Of a stretch of 64,000 bases of DNA, positions 1-9,001 are shown piece by piece (within the stretch, counting starts at the first letter, position 1; the number at the start of each line of letters is the position of its first letter). The stretch covers positions 2,881,254-2,945,253 of the forward strand of contig NZ_CP101750.1 of the NCBI RefSeq assembly GCF_026810505.1, given 5' to 3'. Origin of the DNA: Streptomyces sp. Je 1-369 (GTDB taxonomy: Bacteria > Actinomycetota > Actinomycetes > Streptomycetales > Streptomycetaceae). The translations under genes and the position numbers were made by a program. The notes beneath the pieces were generated by a model. That model saw only the letters and a program-made list of their open reading frames with translations, was not told where the DNA came from and made no database searches.

Positions 1-113
1 GCCACACTTGCCAACTGGGCTTGCCGCCACTGGGAGCGTCCCGCACGCGGCGTGATGGGGGAAGGGGGCCCGCCCCCGACCATCCACATCACGTCACACC
101 TTCTCAGGGCCTC

Positions 114-1424
114 TCAGGGCCTCGCGGTCAGGCGGGTGTGCAGGGCGCGGGCCGCGGCGTCCGTCAAGGACGCGATCTGGTCGATCACGACGCGCCGCGC
201 GGCACGGTCGTCGGGCGCCTCGTCGAACAGCGCGCGGAACTGCGGGTCGAGTCCGTCGGGGGCGCGGGCGGTGAGCGCCTCGGCGAGCTCGGCGACGACG
301 ATGCGCTGGTCCGCGCGGAGCCGCTCCTGTGCGGGGCGCTGCATCACGTAGCGATCGGCCACGGCTTTGAGGACCGCGCACTCGTGCCGTGCCTCGCGGG
401 GCACGACGAGCTCGGCGGCGTACCGCGTGAGAGGGCCCTTGCCGTACCGCACGCGCGTGGCCGTCTCCGCGGCCAGACAGAAGCGGCCGATGAGCTGACT
501 GGTGGCGTCCTTCAACCGGGCCTGGGCGACGGCCGATCCGTCGTACCCGTGCGGCCACCACTCCTGCTCCAGGAGGCGGTCCAGGGCCTGGGCGAGCTCT
601 TCGGGGTCGGTGTCCGCGGGAACGTACCGCCCCAGTGCCACGGCGTAGATGTCCTGGCGCTCGGGCTCGGCGTGCAGCGCGTTCGGGTCGATGTGCCCGG
701 CGTGCAGGCCGTCCTCCAGGTCGTGGACCGAGTACGCGACGTCGTCCGACCAGTCCATGACCTGCGCCTCGAAGCAGGTGCGCTGTCCGGGGGCCTCTTT
801 GCGGACCCAGTCGAAGACGGGACGGTCGTCTTCGTAGACACCGAATTTCACGGACGACGGGTCGGTGGGGTGCGAGCCGAGCGACCAGGGGTACTTGGTG
901 GCGGCGTCCAGCGCGGCACGCGAGAGGTTGAGCCCCACGCTGACGAACTCGTCGGTGGCCTCCGAGCGGATGAAACGCTTCGGTTCGATGCGGGTCAGCA
1001 GCCTCAGCGACTGGGCGTTGCCCTCGAAACCGCCGCAGTCCTGCGCCACTTCGTTCAGCGCCTGCTCGCCGTTGTGCCCGAACGGCGGGTGGCCGAGGTC
1101 GTGGGAGAGACAGGCCGTCTCCACCAGGTCGGGGTCGCAGCCGAGCGCGGCACCGAGTTCGCGGCCCACCTGGGCGCACTCCAGGGAGTGCGTCAGACGC
1201 GTACGGGCACTGGCGTCCCAGGCCTGGCTGCGGGTGCCCGGCGTGACGACCTGCGTCTTGCCCGCGAGGCGGCGCAGGGCCGCGGAGTGCAGGACGCGCG
1301 CGCGGTCGCGCTGGAAGGCCGTGCGCCCCGGCCTCTTGTCGGGCTCGGCGGCCCACCGCTCCACGGCTGCTTCGTCATAGGCGCTGTACGCCTCGTATCG
1401 CGCGTTCGGTGCTGTGCCTTCCAT
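114..1424 (-). CDS. dgt: Deoxyguanosinetriphosphate triphosphohydrolase-like protein (dGTPase, HD domain)
   Basis: A 436-residue HD-domain protein of the dGTPase family, which hydrolyses dGTP to deoxyguanosine and triphosphate and helps set dNTP pools in the cytoplasm. The N-terminal part has the family pattern [20 protein letters not shown], then GKTQVV and a block TRLTHSLE. The metal-binding signature [14 protein letters not shown] follows about 100 residues in. The open frame extends much further upstream, but that stretch is Pro/Ser-rich shadow sequence; the ATG at 1424 (protein starting [10 protein letters not shown]) gives the usual family length. It lies 61 bases behind the chelatase gene on the same strand and may be cotranscribed with it. 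A short G-rich/C-rich hairpin near 65-79 could end the transcript. Confidence 0.92.
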   Translation of the reverse strand: MEGTAPNARYEAYSAYDEAAVERWAAEPDKRPGRTAFQRDRARVLHSAALRRLAGKTQVVTPGTRSQAWDASARTRLTHSLECAQVGRELGAALGCDPDLVETACLSHDLGHPPFGHNGEQALNEVAQDCGGFEGNAQSLRLLTRIEPKRFIRSEATDEFVSVGLNLSRAALDAATKYPWSLGSHPTDPSSVKFGVYEDDRPVFDWVRKEAPGQRTCFEAQVMDWSDDVAYSVHDLEDGLHAGHIDPNALHAEPERQDIYAVALGRYVPADTDPEELAQALDRLLEQEWWPHGYDGSAVAQARLKDATSQLIGRFCLAAETATRVRYGKGPLTRYAAELVVPREARHECAVLKAVADRYVMQRPAQERLRADQRIVVAELAEALTARAPDGLDPQFRALFDEAPDDRAARRVVIDQIASLTDAAARALHTRLTARP

Positions 1425-1485
1425 GCACCGACAGTAGACGCAAGCACTGACAAACAGGGATCTGGCCTCATGGATTCGGCCTCCG

Positions 1486-2400
1486 TCAGACGCTGCTGAG
1501 GGTGCGTCGGAAGACTGCTGCGGGGGCGTTGCGTGCCTGGTCGTAGCGGAGGAGGACGAGGCGGGCGAGTGCGGCGTGGGGACCGAGGGGGGCCGCGGCG
1601 ATCCAGGGGGCAGCGCCCGCGCTCTGGGTGGCGAAGCGGCCGGGCGCGGTGAAGTAGGAGGCGACTGCGGTACGCGTCCGCCCTTCCGCGGCCAGCGCCG
1701 CGAGCGCTTCCGGGACGCCGCGGGGGCAGGCCGGGGTGGGGGCGGCGTAGGCGGGGACGACGGGGACGCCGAGGCGGTCGGCGAGCAGCCCGGCGGCGGT
1801 CTCCGTGTCGGCGGCGGACTCCGGGTCGCGGGAGCCCGCGGCGGCGAGGACCACGGCGTGCCCGCGCCGCGCACCGGCTCCGGACCCGGCCCCGGCAGGC
1901 CGCTCGGGCCAGCCGGCCTGGACGAGCCGGGCGTGCAGCGTCTCGGCGAGCAGCGGGTGGGGGCCCAGCGGGGCGGCGACCCGGGTGCCGAGGTCGGGGA
2001 AGCGGGCGGCGGCCGCGGGGATGTCGCGCTTGACGTGCTGACCTCGGCCGAGGAGGAGGGGGACGAGGACGGCGTGGCCCGTGAGCTCGTGCAGCACCTC
2101 GGTGAGCAGGGGTTCGTTCAGCTCGATGTGGCCCAGCCGGACGGCGAGTCCGGGGCGCTGCTCGCGGACGCGCTCGGCGAGGGCCGTGACGGTGGTGAGG
2201 GCACGGGGGTCGCGGCTGCCGTGGGCGACGAGGACGAGGGTGGGGCGGGGGTCGCGGCGGGATGCGCGGCGGCGGGTGCCGTCGGGTGAGACGAGGCTGA
2301 GCTGGGTGCCGAGCTGGCTGGAAATGCGGTCCATGATCTGCGCCGTACTGTCGAGGTGAGTGCTGCCGGACTCGTCGCGAAGAGGGTTCGACGGCGTCAT
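1486..2400 (-). CDS. Sirohydrochlorin chelatase family protein (CbiX/SirB-like)
   Basis: A 304-residue protein with two related halves as in the longer CbiX/SirB chelatases, which insert Fe or Co into sirohydrochlorin. The first half holds the metal-binding segment [14 protein letters not shown], then IELNEPLL and [18 protein letters not shown]. The second half repeats this pattern with [13 protein letters not shown] and [20 protein letters not shown]. Sirohaem is the cofactor of the nitrite reductase encoded about 14 kb away, so a role in sirohaem synthesis fits, but cobalt chelation is not excluded. The start is uncertain: the ATG at 2400 lacks a clear ribosome binding site, and a Met 22 residues later (2334) would still keep the whole catalytic domain. 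Confidence 0.85.
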   Translation of the reverse strand: MTPSNPLRDESGSTHLDSTAQIMDRISSQLGTQLSLVSPDGTRRRASRRDPRPTLVLVAHGSRDPRALTTVTALAERVREQRPGLAVRLGHIELNEPLLTEVLHELTGHAVLVPLLLGRGQHVKRDIPAAAARFPDLGTRVAAPLGPHPLLAETLHARLVQAGWPERPAGAGSGAGARRGHAVVLAAAGSRDPESAADTETAAGLLADRLGVPVVPAYAAPTPACPRGVPEALAALAAEGRTRTAVASYFTAPGRFATQSAGAAPWIAAAPLGPHAALARLVLLRYDQARNAPAAVFRRTLSSV

Positions 2401-2646
2401 GAACCGAGGATGGCCGGGACGTGTTGCGGGGGCGTTGCGCGGCGGTGACGACTGTTTTCCCCGGGCTCACGGCGGGGGGCGGGGCGATGTCAGGGGCGGG
2501 TCGGGGTGGTGTGGGGGGCGGCGTGGGGGACGGTGTCGGGGGTGTTTCGGGGGCACGGGTCGCTGACGTGGTCGGCGGGGGCGGCTTACCGTTGAGGCAT
2601 TGATCGGATCGGGGGAGATCCGGCGGGGCATGGGGGCGGATCACCG

Positions 2647-3417
2647 ATGAACGGACGTGGGGACCGGACGGCGCGATGGGCGGCACGCTGGTCGGGGCGA
2701 TGGGCGGGGCGGCGGATGGGGCGGCGGTTGGGGCGACTCCGCAGACCCGCGTGGCTGCGGCTGCCGCGCACGCGGAAGGAGCAGCGGCGGACGATACAGG
2801 CGGTGATGGCCCTGTGCGTGCTCGCGCTGCTGCCCGCGACCTGGCTGTTCGTGTCGACGGAGGACAAGATAGGAACGGTCGCGGAGGCGCCGCGCGCCCG
2901 CGTGGCCGTGGTCTTCGGCGCCGGACTGTGGCAGGGCGAGCCGTCGCCGTATCTGGCGCACCGGCTCGACGCGGCCGCGGAGTTGTACCGCACGGGCCGC
3001 ATCGAGGTCGTGCTCGTCACGGGTGACAACAGCCGGGAGGAGTACGACGAGCCGGACGCCATGCGCACCTACCTGAAGAAGCACGGCGTCCCGGACCGAC
3101 GGATAGTGAGCGACTACGCCGGGTTCGACACCTGGGACAGCTGCGTGCGCGCCAAGAAGATATTCGGCGTGGACCGGGCGGTGCTGGTCAGCCAGGGCTT
3201 CCACATACGCAGGGCGGTCGCGCTGTGCGACGCGGCGGGCGTCTCGTCGTACGGGGTCGCGGTGGACGCCAAGCACGACGAGACCTGGTACTACGGCGGG
3301 GCACGGGAGGTCCTCGCGGCGGGCAAGGCGGCGGTCGACGCGGCGTTCCGACCGGACCCGCACTTCCTCGGGCCGCGGGAGCCCGGCGTGGCCCGGGCGC
3401 TGGACGCGCCGCGCTGA
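2647..3417 (+). CDS. SanA/YdcF-like DUF218 membrane protein
   Basis: A 256-residue protein with one transmembrane segment at about residues 50-69 and a DUF218 (SanA/ElyC-like) domain behind it. The domain shows VVFGAGLWQGEPSPYLAHRL, VLVTGDNSREEYDEPDAMR and the downstream DTWDSC and SQGFHIRRAV blocks typical of SanA. Family members act in envelope integrity and vancomycin resistance in enterobacteria; the reaction is not established. The first 45 residues are unusually rich in Arg and Trp, which would hold the N terminus inside the cell and the domain outside. A G-rich ribosome binding site (ggggcgg) sits 8-9 bases before the ATG. It appears to be a single-gene unit. Confidence 0.85.
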   Translation: MNGRGDRTARWAARWSGRWAGRRMGRRLGRLRRPAWLRLPRTRKEQRRTIQAVMALCVLALLPATWLFVSTEDKIGTVAEAPRARVAVVFGAGLWQGEPSPYLAHRLDAAAELYRTGRIEVVLVTGDNSREEYDEPDAMRTYLKKHGVPDRRIVSDYAGFDTWDSCVRAKKIFGVDRAVLVSQGFHIRRAVALCDAAGVSSYGVAVDAKHDETWYYGGAREVLAAGKAAVDAAFRPDPHFLGPREPGVARALDAPR

Positions 3418-3580
3418 GGCACGGGCTGCTCGCGGCAGGCGGCGACCGGCCACCGGGAGGGCCCGCCTCACCGTGGGTGCCCGGCTCACAGTGAGGTGCG
3501 GTCCTCGCTGAGGTCGGCTTACCGCGTGCGTAACGCGATCGGGTCGGGGCGTGTAACAAGTCCGGTGGAGTCTGGACCGC

Positions 3581-5713
3581 ATGCACTCCACGGCGACACC
3601 GGCGGCACCCGCGACACCCTCGACGTCCGCGACACCCGCGACCTCGACCCACTGTCCGTACTGCGCGCTGCAATGCGGGATGGACCTGGTCACGGGCCCC
3701 CAGGGGGTGGAGGTCGTGGAGCGGACCGGGTTCCCCGTGAACAAGGGGGCCCTGTGCGGCAAGGGGCGCACGGCACCCGCGGTGCTCTCCTCGCGGGTGC
3801 GGCTGACGGAGCCGCTCATCCGGTCCCGCGCCACGGGCGAGCTCACGCCGGCCACCTGGGAGGAGGCCCTCGACCGGATCTCCGACGAGCTGATCCGCAC
3901 ACGGACGGAGTACGGCGCGGACGCGTGCGGGGTGTTCGGCGGGGGCGGTCTGACCAACGAGAAGGCGTACGCGCTGGGCAAGTTCGCGAGGGTCGCGCTC
4001 GGCACGTCGCAGATCGACTACAACGGACGGTTCTGCATGTCGTCGGCCGCGGCCGCCGGTCAGCGGGCGTTCGGGCTCGACCGGGGGCTGCCGTTCCCGC
4101 TGGAGGACATCCCGCGCACCGGGTGCGTGATCCTCGTCGGGTCGAACCTCGCCGAGACGATGCCGCCCGCGCTGCGGTATCTGACGGAACTGCGGGAGAA
4201 CGGCGGCACGTTGATCGTCGTGGACCCCCGGCGGACCCGGACCGCCGAGCAGGCGGACCTGCACCTGGCGCCGCGTCCCGGCACGGATCTCGCCCTGGCG
4301 CTCGGCCTGCTGCACCTGATCGTGGCGGAGGGCCGCACGGACGACGCGTTCATCGAGGAGCGGACGAGCGGCTGGGAGGAGGCAAGGGCGGCGGCGATGG
4401 CGCACTGGCCGGAGCACGTCGAGCGGATCACGGGTGTGGCGGTGCCCCAACTGCGGGACGCCGTGCGGCTCTTCTGCGGTGCCGACGCGGCGATGGTGCT
4501 GACCGCGCGCGGTCCCGAGCAGCACTCCAAGGGCACGGACACGGTGGGGGCATGGATCAACCTGTGCCTGGCCACGGGGAACGCCGGACGGCCGTTGTCC
4601 GGGTACGGGTGCCTGACGGGCCAGGGCAACGGGCAGGGCGGCCGGGAGCACGGGCAGAAGGCGGACCAGCTGCCCGGTTACCGGAAGCTGACCGACCCGG
4701 CGGCGCGGGCCCATGTGGCGGGGGTATGGGGAGTGGACCCGGACTCCCTGCCGGGCCCGGGCAGGTCGGCGTACGAGCTGCTGGACGCGTTGGGCGGGGA
4801 CATCAAGTCGCTGCTCCTGATGGGGTCCAACCCGGTCGTCTCCGCGCCGCGGGCCGCGCATGTGGAGGAGCGGCTGCGGTCGCTGGACTTCCTGGCGGTG
4901 GCGGACGTGGTGCTGTCCGAGACGGCGCGGCTGGCGGACGTGGTGCTGCCGGTGACGCAGTGGGCGGAGGAGACGGGGACGGTGACGAACCTGGAGGGGC
5001 GGGTGCTGCTGCGGCGGCGCGCGGTGGCGGCGCCGTCCGGGGTGCGCAGCGATCTCGACGTGCTGCACGGGCTCGCGGCGCGGCTCGGGCACGGAAAGGG
5101 GTTCCCTGCCGAGCCGGAGGAGGTCTTCGAGGAGCTTCGCCGGGCGAGCGCGGGCGGGCCCGCGGACTACTCGGGGATCAGCTACGAGCGGCTGAGGGAG
5201 GACGACGGGGAGGGGGTGTTCTGGCCGTGCCCGGCGGGTGTGGAAGGTGTGGCGGCCGAGGGGACGCCGCGGCTGTTCCTGGAGCGGTTCGCCACCGAGG
5301 ACGGGCGGGCGCGGTTCGTGCCGGTGGTGCACCGGGACGCGGCGGAGGAGCCGGACGCGGAGTATCCGGTGCTGCTCACGACGGGACGGGTGCTCGCGCA
5401 GTACCAGTCCGGGGCCCAGACGCGGCGCGTCGACGAGCTCAACGCTGCGGCTCCGGGGCCCTTCGTGGAGCTGCATCCGCGGCTCGCCGCGCGTCTGGGG
5501 GTCGAGGAGGACGATTCGGTCGCCGTCGTCTCACGGCGCGGCCGGGCGGTGGTGCCGGCACGGGTGACGTCGGCGATCCGCGCCGACACGGTGTTCATGC
5601 CGTTCCACTGGCCGGGCGAGGGTCGCGCCAACACGCTGACGCATCCCGCGCTGGATCCCGTGTCGCGGATGCCGGAGTTCAAGGTGTGCGCGGTGCGGGT
5701 GGAGCGGGCGTGA
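3581..5713 (+). CDS. nasA: Assimilatory nitrate reductase, molybdopterin catalytic subunit
   Basis: A 710-residue molybdopterin oxidoreductase. The N-terminal [4Fe-4S] motif is HCPYCALQCGMDL with the fourth Cys in KGALCGKG. The molybdopterin domain follows with YNGRFCMSSAA, LVGSNLAETMPPA, TARGPEQHSKGTDT and TGQGNGQGGREHGQKADQLPG in separate blocks. The molybdopterin dinucleotide-binding C-terminal domain carries LLTTGRVLAQYQSGAQTRRV. There is no Tat signal, so it is cytoplasmic, as expected for NasA/NarB rather than periplasmic NapA. No C-terminal [2Fe-2S] domain is present, so electrons must come from a separate reductase; the flavoprotein at 15022 is a candidate. The closest alternative is a formate dehydrogenase-like enzyme, which I consider less likely. 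Confidence 0.87.
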   Translation: MHSTATPAAPATPSTSATPATSTHCPYCALQCGMDLVTGPQGVEVVERTGFPVNKGALCGKGRTAPAVLSSRVRLTEPLIRSRATGELTPATWEEALDRISDELIRTRTEYGADACGVFGGGGLTNEKAYALGKFARVALGTSQIDYNGRFCMSSAAAAGQRAFGLDRGLPFPLEDIPRTGCVILVGSNLAETMPPALRYLTELRENGGTLIVVDPRRTRTAEQADLHLAPRPGTDLALALGLLHLIVAEGRTDDAFIEERTSGWEEARAAAMAHWPEHVERITGVAVPQLRDAVRLFCGADAAMVLTARGPEQHSKGTDTVGAWINLCLATGNAGRPLSGYGCLTGQGNGQGGREHGQKADQLPGYRKLTDPAARAHVAGVWGVDPDSLPGPGRSAYELLDALGGDIKSLLLMGSNPVVSAPRAAHVEERLRSLDFLAVADVVLSETARLADVVLPVTQWAEETGTVTNLEGRVLLRRRAVAAPSGVRSDLDVLHGLAARLGHGKGFPAEPEEVFEELRRASAGGPADYSGISYERLREDDGEGVFWPCPAGVEGVAAEGTPRLFLERFATEDGRARFVPVVHRDAAEEPDAEYPVLLTTGRVLAQYQSGAQTRRVDELNAAAPGPFVELHPRLAARLGVEEDDSVAVVSRRGRAVVPARVTSAIRADTVFMPFHWPGEGRANTLTHPALDPVSRMPEFKVCAVRVERA

Positions 5714-5725
5714 GGCCCAGCGGAG

Positions 5726-5752
5726 CGGGCCCGGGGTGGAGGCCCGGGCCCG
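5726..5752. terminator. Hairpin terminator between nasA and a convergent small gene
   Basis: A perfect 10-base stem (CGGGCCCGGG / CCCGGGCCCG) with a 7-base loop lies between the nasA stop and the stop of the oppositely oriented gene at 5772. No T-run follows, which is usual for Streptomyces terminators. It can serve both strands. Confidence 0.7.
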
Positions 5753-5771
5753 CGGCCGTACGGAGAGGAGG

Positions 5772-6062
5772 TCAGCAGGTGCGGCCGATGTACCAGGCGC
5801 CGTCCACGTCACCGGCCTTGCCGATCCAGGTGACGCCCGGGCCCACGCACCTGGTCGTGTTGGGGCCCCAGTCGTCGATCTCGATCAGGATCTTCGAGCC
5901 GTCGCTCGTGCAGTGGTTGTAGTAGGCGTCGGTGTGGGTCTCGTAGAAGCCGCATGGGTTCTGGATGGCCGCCGGGGAGGCGGAAGCCGAGGACGTCAGG
6001 GACATTCCGAGACCGAGGGCCAGGGCGCCGATGACGGCCGGGAGGGAACGACGAACGGGCAT
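5772..6062 (-). CDS. Small secreted Cys-containing protein, unknown function
   Basis: A 96-residue protein with a Sec signal peptide (MPVRRSLPAVIGALALGLGM, cleavage probably after SASA near residue 28). The mature part is about 68 residues and has four Cys in the blocks NPCGFYETHTDAYYNHC, TRCVGPG and the C-terminal GRTC, suggesting two disulfides. It is rich in Tyr, Asp and Gly and lacks a known catalytic motif. It resembles small exported actinobacterial proteins grouped as DUF6355; this is from memory and not checked. It converges on nasA and shares a terminator with it. No functional partner is adjacent. Confidence 0.72.
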   Translation of the reverse strand: MPVRRSLPAVIGALALGLGMSLTSSASASPAAIQNPCGFYETHTDAYYNHCTSDGSKILIEIDDWGPNTTRCVGPGVTWIGKAGDVDGAWYIGRTC

Positions 6063-6169
6063 AGGGCGATTCCTTCAGGGACAGGGTGCTGACGCACCAC
6101 CGCGCACACCAGCAGGTGTACACGCAGAGCTTGGCGTCGCTCACTTTGCGTAGTCGCGCCAACTCGCTC

Positions 6170-6658
6170 TCACGAGTGATTCAAGTCACCGGTTCGGGTG
6201 CGTGAGCGTTTGAGCTGCGTATTGCGGTGTGCGGCCCAGTCGCCGGTGCCTATGACCGAGCCGGAGGTGCGGAGCCCGGCGGCGATGCGCGGGGCCGCTA
6301 CGTAGACCCAGGCGCGGACGGAGTTGCCGGTCCGGTCGAGTACGTCGCGCACGACTCGTTCGTAGAGGTTGTGCGGGTCGCCCGGGGTGTACTCCTCCAG
6401 GAGGTCCAGGGCGGCGAGGAGGGGGGCGTAGGCGGTGGGGAGTGCGGTCAGGAGTTCGCCGTGGACGGGGCCCTTGCCGGGGTGCTCGACGGCGTACGGG
6501 TAGCCGGGACCGTCGTAGAGGAGCGCGTCCGGCAGGAGGGCGGGCTTCTCCGTCGCGGTCCTGCCGTGCAGGTGGACGGCGTGGTTGGGCTCGCCCGGGC
6601 GCAGCGTGCCGTACACGAAGAACGGCAGCCGGGGCGTACCGAGTTCGTCGTCGCTCAT
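6170..6658 (-). CDS. Gamma-glutamylcyclotransferase (AIG2-like) family protein
   Basis: A 162-residue protein with the family hallmark FFVYGTLRPGEPN near the N terminus and LLYDGPGYPYAV, then LDLLEEYTPGDPHNLYERVV and a C-terminal RAWVYVA strand. The conserved Glu in the LEEY block corresponds to the general acid/base of the gamma-glutamylcyclotransferase fold, which cyclises gamma-glutamyl peptides to 5-oxoproline. Substrate cannot be inferred. The start MSDDELG is preferred over the upstream in-frame Met at 6673 because homologues begin shortly before the YGTL motif. It is transcribed away from the lipoprotein/sensor kinase pair. Confidence 0.78.
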   Translation of the reverse strand: MSDDELGTPRLPFFVYGTLRPGEPNHAVHLHGRTATEKPALLPDALLYDGPGYPYAVEHPGKGPVHGELLTALPTAYAPLLAALDLLEEYTPGDPHNLYERVVRDVLDRTGNSVRAWVYVAAPRIAAGLRTSGSVIGTGDWAAHRNTQLKRSRTRTGDLNHS

Positions 6659-6909
6659 ACGGCGATTGTCCACAGTCGCGCGGCGAAGGCTCCGTGCGGG
6701 GCGTGCCGGGGGGGCCGGGCCGAGCGGCCTGGGCTTAGGTCCCGTGCGTCCAGGTTTCAGCGAGCTTAGGGGTAGTTGTTACACAACCTCCTGTTTTCCG
6801 TGATGGAGGGTTCCTACCTTCGAAAGCGGTGGCCGGTCCCCCTGCCGAATCCCCGGCGCAGCCCTGGACCGGCCACCACCAGCGCCCCCCACGTGACGGT
6901 CAGCCACCC

Positions 6910-7653
6910 ATGAATCCGATGCCCCGCCGCCTGCTCCTGCCGGGCGCCGCCCTCTTCGCCGTACTGGCGGCCCTCGTGCTGACGGGGTGTGCCGGTACGG
7001 ACGGTCTCGGGCACGGCGATTCCGCGCCGTCCGTCTCCGTGCAGCCGCGCCCGGAGGCGGTCTGGCCCGCCTGGGCCGGCCGGACATCGCGGGCGCCCGG
7101 CGCCGAGGCGTCCACGCGCCAGCCGCCCCCGCGGCCGTTGCGCGGCGTGGAGGTGGGTTCGGGCGGGCTCGCCTCGATGGACGTCCACGCGATCCTGCGG
7201 GCCGACCCCCGCACGAGACCGCTCGCCGACCGCGGGATGATCGACCGCCCGGGGCGGGCCGGGATACGGCCGCCGATGTTCCTCGACCTCACCGGCGACA
7301 AGAAGCCGGACATGCTCGTGGCCGCCGATACGGAGAGCGGCCGGTCGATCCTCGTCGTCTACACGGAGCGCGGCGGCAAGATCTACCCGATCCTGTTCAC
7401 CTCCGGCAGGAGCGTGAGCGTGGAGACGGTCGGCCCCGATCTGCTGGTGCGCACGCCGTGCTCCGAGGGCGGCGAGCAGGCGGTCCGCTTCCACTGGGAC
7501 GGCGCGCGGATGTCCACGGTCAGCGACATCAAGAACTACAAGCGGTCGCCCCGGCCCAGTTCCGACGGCGTCTCCAGCGGGTCGCCCTCCGATTCACCCT
7601 CCGACTCCTCCTCCGACTCGCCCTCCGGCTCCCCTTCCCCATGGGGCCCTTGA
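6910..7653 (+). CDS. Lipoprotein linked to an orphan sensor kinase
   Basis: A 247-residue lipoprotein: basic N terminus, hydrophobic stretch and lipobox LTGC with the modified Cys at residue 27. The mature part contains a segment FLDLTGDKKPDMLVAADTES that resembles an FG-GAP/VCBS-type repeat strand, and it ends in a Ser/Asp/Pro-rich tail (about the last 35 residues). Its stop codon overlaps the ATG of the sensor kinase gene by one base (TGATG), so the two products are likely translationally coupled. The layout recalls CseA, the lipoprotein that damps CseBC signalling in Streptomyces, but no response regulator gene is present here. The function as an accessory sensor is inferred from this arrangement. 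Confidence 0.78.
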   Translation: MNPMPRRLLLPGAALFAVLAALVLTGCAGTDGLGHGDSAPSVSVQPRPEAVWPAWAGRTSRAPGAEASTRQPPPRPLRGVEVGSGGLASMDVHAILRADPRTRPLADRGMIDRPGRAGIRPPMFLDLTGDKKPDMLVAADTESGRSILVVYTERGGKIYPILFTSGRSVSVETVGPDLLVRTPCSEGGEQAVRFHWDGARMSTVSDIKNYKRSPRPSSDGVSSGSPSDSPSDSSSDSPSGSPSPWGP

Positions 7654-8951
7654 TGGCGCGCAGGCCCGGGACCCGGGTCCGTGCCGCGCTCAACAGTCTC
7701 GGGCTGCGCTGGAAGATCGCCGCGCTGCTCGCCGTGGGCTGCGCGGTCGTCGCCATCGCCATCGGGCTGCTCGTCCACCACGCGCGGCTCGACCAGATCT
7801 CGTCGGGCGCCCGTTCCGGTGCGATCGCCCAACTCGTGCGCGTACGGCAGCTCTACGAGCTGACGGGACAGGTCGACCAGGCCGACACGGACGCCGGTGT
7901 CGACGACCCGCAGGTGCCCGCGGCGCTGCGCAGGGCCGCGTTGGCCGGGCAGCGCACCACCTACCTGGACATGACGTCGGACGATCCGTGCGTGTGGGCG
8001 GCGCGGCCGGTCGGCGACAACCCCCGCCACGTCCTGTCCATCCGCGAGCCGCTGCACGGACAGGCCGACGACATGGCCGACTTCGACCGGCAGCTGCTGG
8101 TTTCGGGTGCCGTCGTCGTCGGGCTCGCGGCGCTGGGCGGGGCCGGGCTTTCGAGCAGGCTGAGCCGCGAACTGCGTACCGCGGCGGCCATCGCGCGCCG
8201 CATCAGCCAGGGCGACCTCGACGCCCGCATCGACCATCCCCGCCCGCCGGGCACCCGGCACGGCAAGGACGAGGTGGCCGAACTCGCCACCGCCGTCGAC
8301 ACGATGGCCGCCTCCCTCCAGCAGCGCCTGGAAGCCGAGCAGCGCTTCACCGCCGACGTCGCCCACGAGCTGCGGACCCCGCTGACCGGACTGCACACGG
8401 CGGCCGAGCTGCTGCCGTCGAGCCGCCCGACCGAGCTCGTGCGCGACCGGGTCCGCGCCCTGCGCACCCTCACGGAGGATCTGCTCGAAGTGGCGCGCCT
8501 CGACGCGGAGGTGGAGAAGCCCGACCTGGTGGTGCATCCGCTGGGGCCGCTCGTCGAGGCGATCGCGGAACGCGCGGACGGGTCGGCGGCGGAGTTCACG
8601 GCGGTGGGTGCGGAGCGCGCGTACGACACGTTCGTCCGTACCGACGCGCGCCGACTGGAGCGCATCTTCACCAACCTCGTCGGCAACGCCCGTAAGCACG
8701 GCGGCGATCCGGTCGAGGTGCGGGTCGACGGCGTCGAGGTCACGATCCGCGACCACGGGCCCGGCTTCCCCGGCCACCTCCTCGACGACGGCCCGCGGCG
8801 CTTCCAGACCGGCGCGAGGGAGCGCGGCCAGGGCACCGGCCTCGGGCTGACCATCGCGTGCGGGCAGGCCCAGGTGATCGGCGCCCGCGTGGAGTTCTCC
8901 AACGCGGCGGACGGCGGGGCGGTGGCGGTGGTGCGCCTGCCCCGGGCGTGA
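7653..8951 (+). CDS. Two-component sensor histidine kinase (orphan)
   Basis: A 432-residue HAMP-type histidine kinase. There are transmembrane segments at about residues 21-43 and 148-167 bracketing a roughly 100-residue extracytoplasmic sensor. HAMP covers about 168-220. The H-box FTADVAHELRTPLTGL puts the phosphorylated His at about residue 238, followed by an N-box (FTNLVGNARKHG), DHGPGFPG and GTGLGLTIA for ATP binding. The ATG overlaps the lipoprotein stop; an in-frame ATG 12 bases upstream is also possible. No response regulator gene lies upstream or downstream (the next genes are soxR and an aminotransferase), so the partner must be encoded elsewhere. The nearest functional analogy is CseC. 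Confidence 0.9.
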   Translation: MARRPGTRVRAALNSLGLRWKIAALLAVGCAVVAIAIGLLVHHARLDQISSGARSGAIAQLVRVRQLYELTGQVDQADTDAGVDDPQVPAALRRAALAGQRTTYLDMTSDDPCVWAARPVGDNPRHVLSIREPLHGQADDMADFDRQLLVSGAVVVGLAALGGAGLSSRLSRELRTAAAIARRISQGDLDARIDHPRPPGTRHGKDEVAELATAVDTMAASLQQRLEAEQRFTADVAHELRTPLTGLHTAAELLPSSRPTELVRDRVRALRTLTEDLLEVARLDAEVEKPDLVVHPLGPLVEAIAERADGSAAEFTAVGAERAYDTFVRTDARRLERIFTNLVGNARKHGGDPVEVRVDGVEVTIRDHGPGFPGHLLDDGPRRFQTGARERGQGTGLGLTIACGQAQVIGARVEFSNAADGGAVAVVRLPRA

Positions 8952-9001
8952 CCCGCGGCGGCTCCACACGGCCGCTTGCGCCCGCTCACTACGCTGACCG
9001 C

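Noticed and set aside
21..1499. Long 492-codon frame antisense to the dGTPase gene
   Set aside because: High GC makes long shadow frames common; the minus-strand frame shows the HD motif and correct codon bias.
3518..3557. GTAAC elements before nasA as a GlnR box
   Set aside because: Two GTAAC elements are present but spacing is 23 instead of 22 and no GAAAC partner is found; too weak to list.
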